Assembly: GCA_035578005.1 (NCBI GenBank)
Contig: DATJYK010000409.1
Coordinates: forward strand, 1 to 22,628
Direction of reading: 5' to 3'
Source of the DNA: Gp13-AA77 sp035578005
Lineage (GTDB): Bacteria; Acidobacteriota; Terriglobia; UBA7540
Length of the DNA: 22,628 bases
Shown: in pieces, positions 21,670 through 22,628 of the stretch
Numbering within the stretch: the stretch's first letter is position 1
Layout of the letters: each line of letters opens with the position of its first letter
Notes under the pieces: model-generated
Database searches by the model: none
Told to the model about the DNA's origin: nothing
The model's input: only the letters and a program-made list of their open reading frames with translations
Program-made: the position numbers and the translations under genes

Positions 21670-22628
21670 TTGGCATCCGAGATCATTGACATCCGGCATT
21701 TTCAAGCCAATGCTTTCACGCCTCTCCTCCAGTTGGAGTCAAAAGCCTGGGGCGAAGAACTGCGCTGGGACTATGAGCCCTCGATGCGCGTTATCAGCCA
21801 GTGCCTCGCGGAACAGCGGCTCTCGGGTTACGCGCTGGTGAACGATGGCCGTATTGAGGGTTACAGCTTCTTCGTCTGCGAAGGCGAAAAGGGGCTGGTG
21901 GGCGACCTCTTTGTCGTCAACGATGCGGCGCGCGAGCGAACTTTGCACTTGCTCGATCATGTCCTTGAAACCCTGCTTGCCATACCCGGTGTGAAGCGGG
22001 TAGAGGCCCAGCTTCCGCATTACGGAACTGAGGAGCTCGAGCCCCGGTTCGGCGAGTACGGCTTCAGAACCTATGGCCGGCGTTTCATGGCCTGCGGCCT
22101 CGACAGACTGCAAACCCGATCCGGTTCTGAGCATACGCCCACCAATTTCGCCCAATCCGATTTTGCCATCGAGATGTGGGAACGGCGCCATGATTCGCTG
22201 GCGGCGCAATTAATTGCCCACACCTATCGCGGCCACATCGATGCCGTCATCAATGACCAGTACGCCAGCGCCGCGGGGGCTTCGCGGCTGATCGACAATA
22301 TCTTCGACCTGCGAGGATGCGGCGAACCGTTGCCACAGGCGTGTTTGGTGGCGCATCACGTGGCCACCGGAAAACTCGCTGGCCTTGTGGCGCTCACCGG
22401 CGTCCATCGCGCAACCGCGCACGTCCCCCAAGTGGCTGTTGGCTCTGACTTCCAGTCCCTGGGACTCGGAACCGCACTTCTCGATCGCTCGTTTCGCGAA
22501 GCCCATCGGCTGGGCTATCAAGAAGTGTCTCTCACCGTGACAGACGTCAACTACAGAGCACAGCGGTTTTATGAGCGGCTCGGCTTCGAGACCTTCCGGA
22601 CCTTCGGCGCCTTCGTATGGGAGAAGTA
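21670..22628 (+). CDS. Tandem-GNAT N-acetyltransferase
   Basis: 319 codons followed by the bases TA at the window edge. The protein ends in a typical GNAT C-terminus (FYERLGFETFRTFGAFVWEK), so TA is probably the start of a stop codon and the protein is complete. Residues about 5-145 form a GNAT-like half without a recognisable acetyl-CoA loop (GDLFVVNDAARERTLHLLDH). Residues about 165-319 form a catalytic half: PQVAVGSDFQSLGLGTALLD has the QxxGxG acetyl-CoA loop (Q262, G265, G267), and NYRAQRFYERLGF carries the usual Tyr (about 301). The start is TTG with a strong ribosome site. The gene is divergent from the lpx run. The substrate cannot be read from the sequence; relatives acetylate amines, peptides or antibiotics. 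Confidence 0.85.
   Translation, partial: MASEIIDIRHFQANAFTPLLQLESKAWGEELRWDYEPSMRVISQCLAEQRLSGYALVNDGRIEGYSFFVCEGEKGLVGDLFVVNDAARERTLHLLDHVLETLLAIPGVKRVEAQLPHYGTEELEPRFGEYGFRTYGRRFMACGLDRLQTRSGSEHTPTNFAQSDFAIEMWERRHDSLAAQLIAHTYRGHIDAVINDQYASAAGASRLIDNIFDLRGCGEPLPQACLVAHHVATGKLAGLVALTGVHRATAHVPQVAVGSDFQSLGLGTALLDRSFREAHRLGYQEVSLTVTDVNYRAQRFYERLGFETFRTFGAFVWEK

Noticed and set aside
21739..22521. Two minus-strand open frames of 156 and 103 codons at the right end.
   Set aside because: They are antisense to the GNAT gene, whose translation has clear acetyl-CoA and C-terminal motifs and a strong ribosome site.

Overview
The window reads as a chromosomal segment of a Gram-negative, GC-rich, probably soil-living bacterium, most likely an acidobacterium (Acidobacteriota, Terriglobia-like). 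Three kinds of evidence point there. Lipid A genes (lpxD and an LpxL/HtrB-family acyltransferase) require an outer membrane. The very large proteins built from SBBP, 'choice-of-anchor D' (ASH-like) and PQQ-like units, and the tail-fibre-like/beta-helix protein with NQVLTWNGT repeats, are architectures common in that phylum. The placement is inferred from protein style and not from a marker gene.

Layout, left to right. (1) Positions 1-5219, + strand: the 3' part of a very large secreted or surface beta-helix protein whose 5' end lies outside the window. (2) Positions 5226-6785, - strand: an FG-GAP/VCBS-repeat (CRTAC1-like) protein, ending 6 nt from the beta-helix gene. (3) Positions 6786-7133: a spacer with an overlapping palindrome cluster. 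(4) Positions 7134-16241, - strand: one gene of about 9.1 kb encoding a mosaic extracytoplasmic protein of about 3035 residues. Its order is signal peptide, N-terminal domain, seven SBBP units, four anchor-D domains, Ig-like domain, PQQ-like propeller, nine anchor-D domains, then an Ig-like domain split by a two-helix membrane hairpin. (5) Positions 16242-17408: a 1.17 kb non-coding stretch with six GGTTCG repeats spaced at near-integral helical turns, homopolymer tracts and inverted repeats. (6) Positions 17409-18329, + strand: lipA, lipoyl synthase. (7) Positions 18331-21502, - strand: a probable operon transcribed as LpxL-family acyltransferase, then lpxD, then a secreted TPR protein. (8) Positions 21670-22628, + strand: a tandem-GNAT acetyltransferase that starts with TTG and is complete except for the last base of its probable stop codon.

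Functionally the left two thirds is an envelope or extracellular block of three neighbouring giant or repeat-rich exported proteins. The right third is housekeeping: cofactor synthesis (lipoate), outer-membrane lipid A assembly, and one acetyltransferase. No mobile element, tRNA, rRNA or CRISPR array was recognised.

The most unusual signals are short DNA repeats. There is a four-copy heptamer array inside the giant gene, where one extra unit would shift the frame into another open frame. A different four-copy heptamer array abuts the lpxD start codon, where a Shine-Dalgarno would be expected. The phased GGTTCG cluster lies in the leader of the giant gene.
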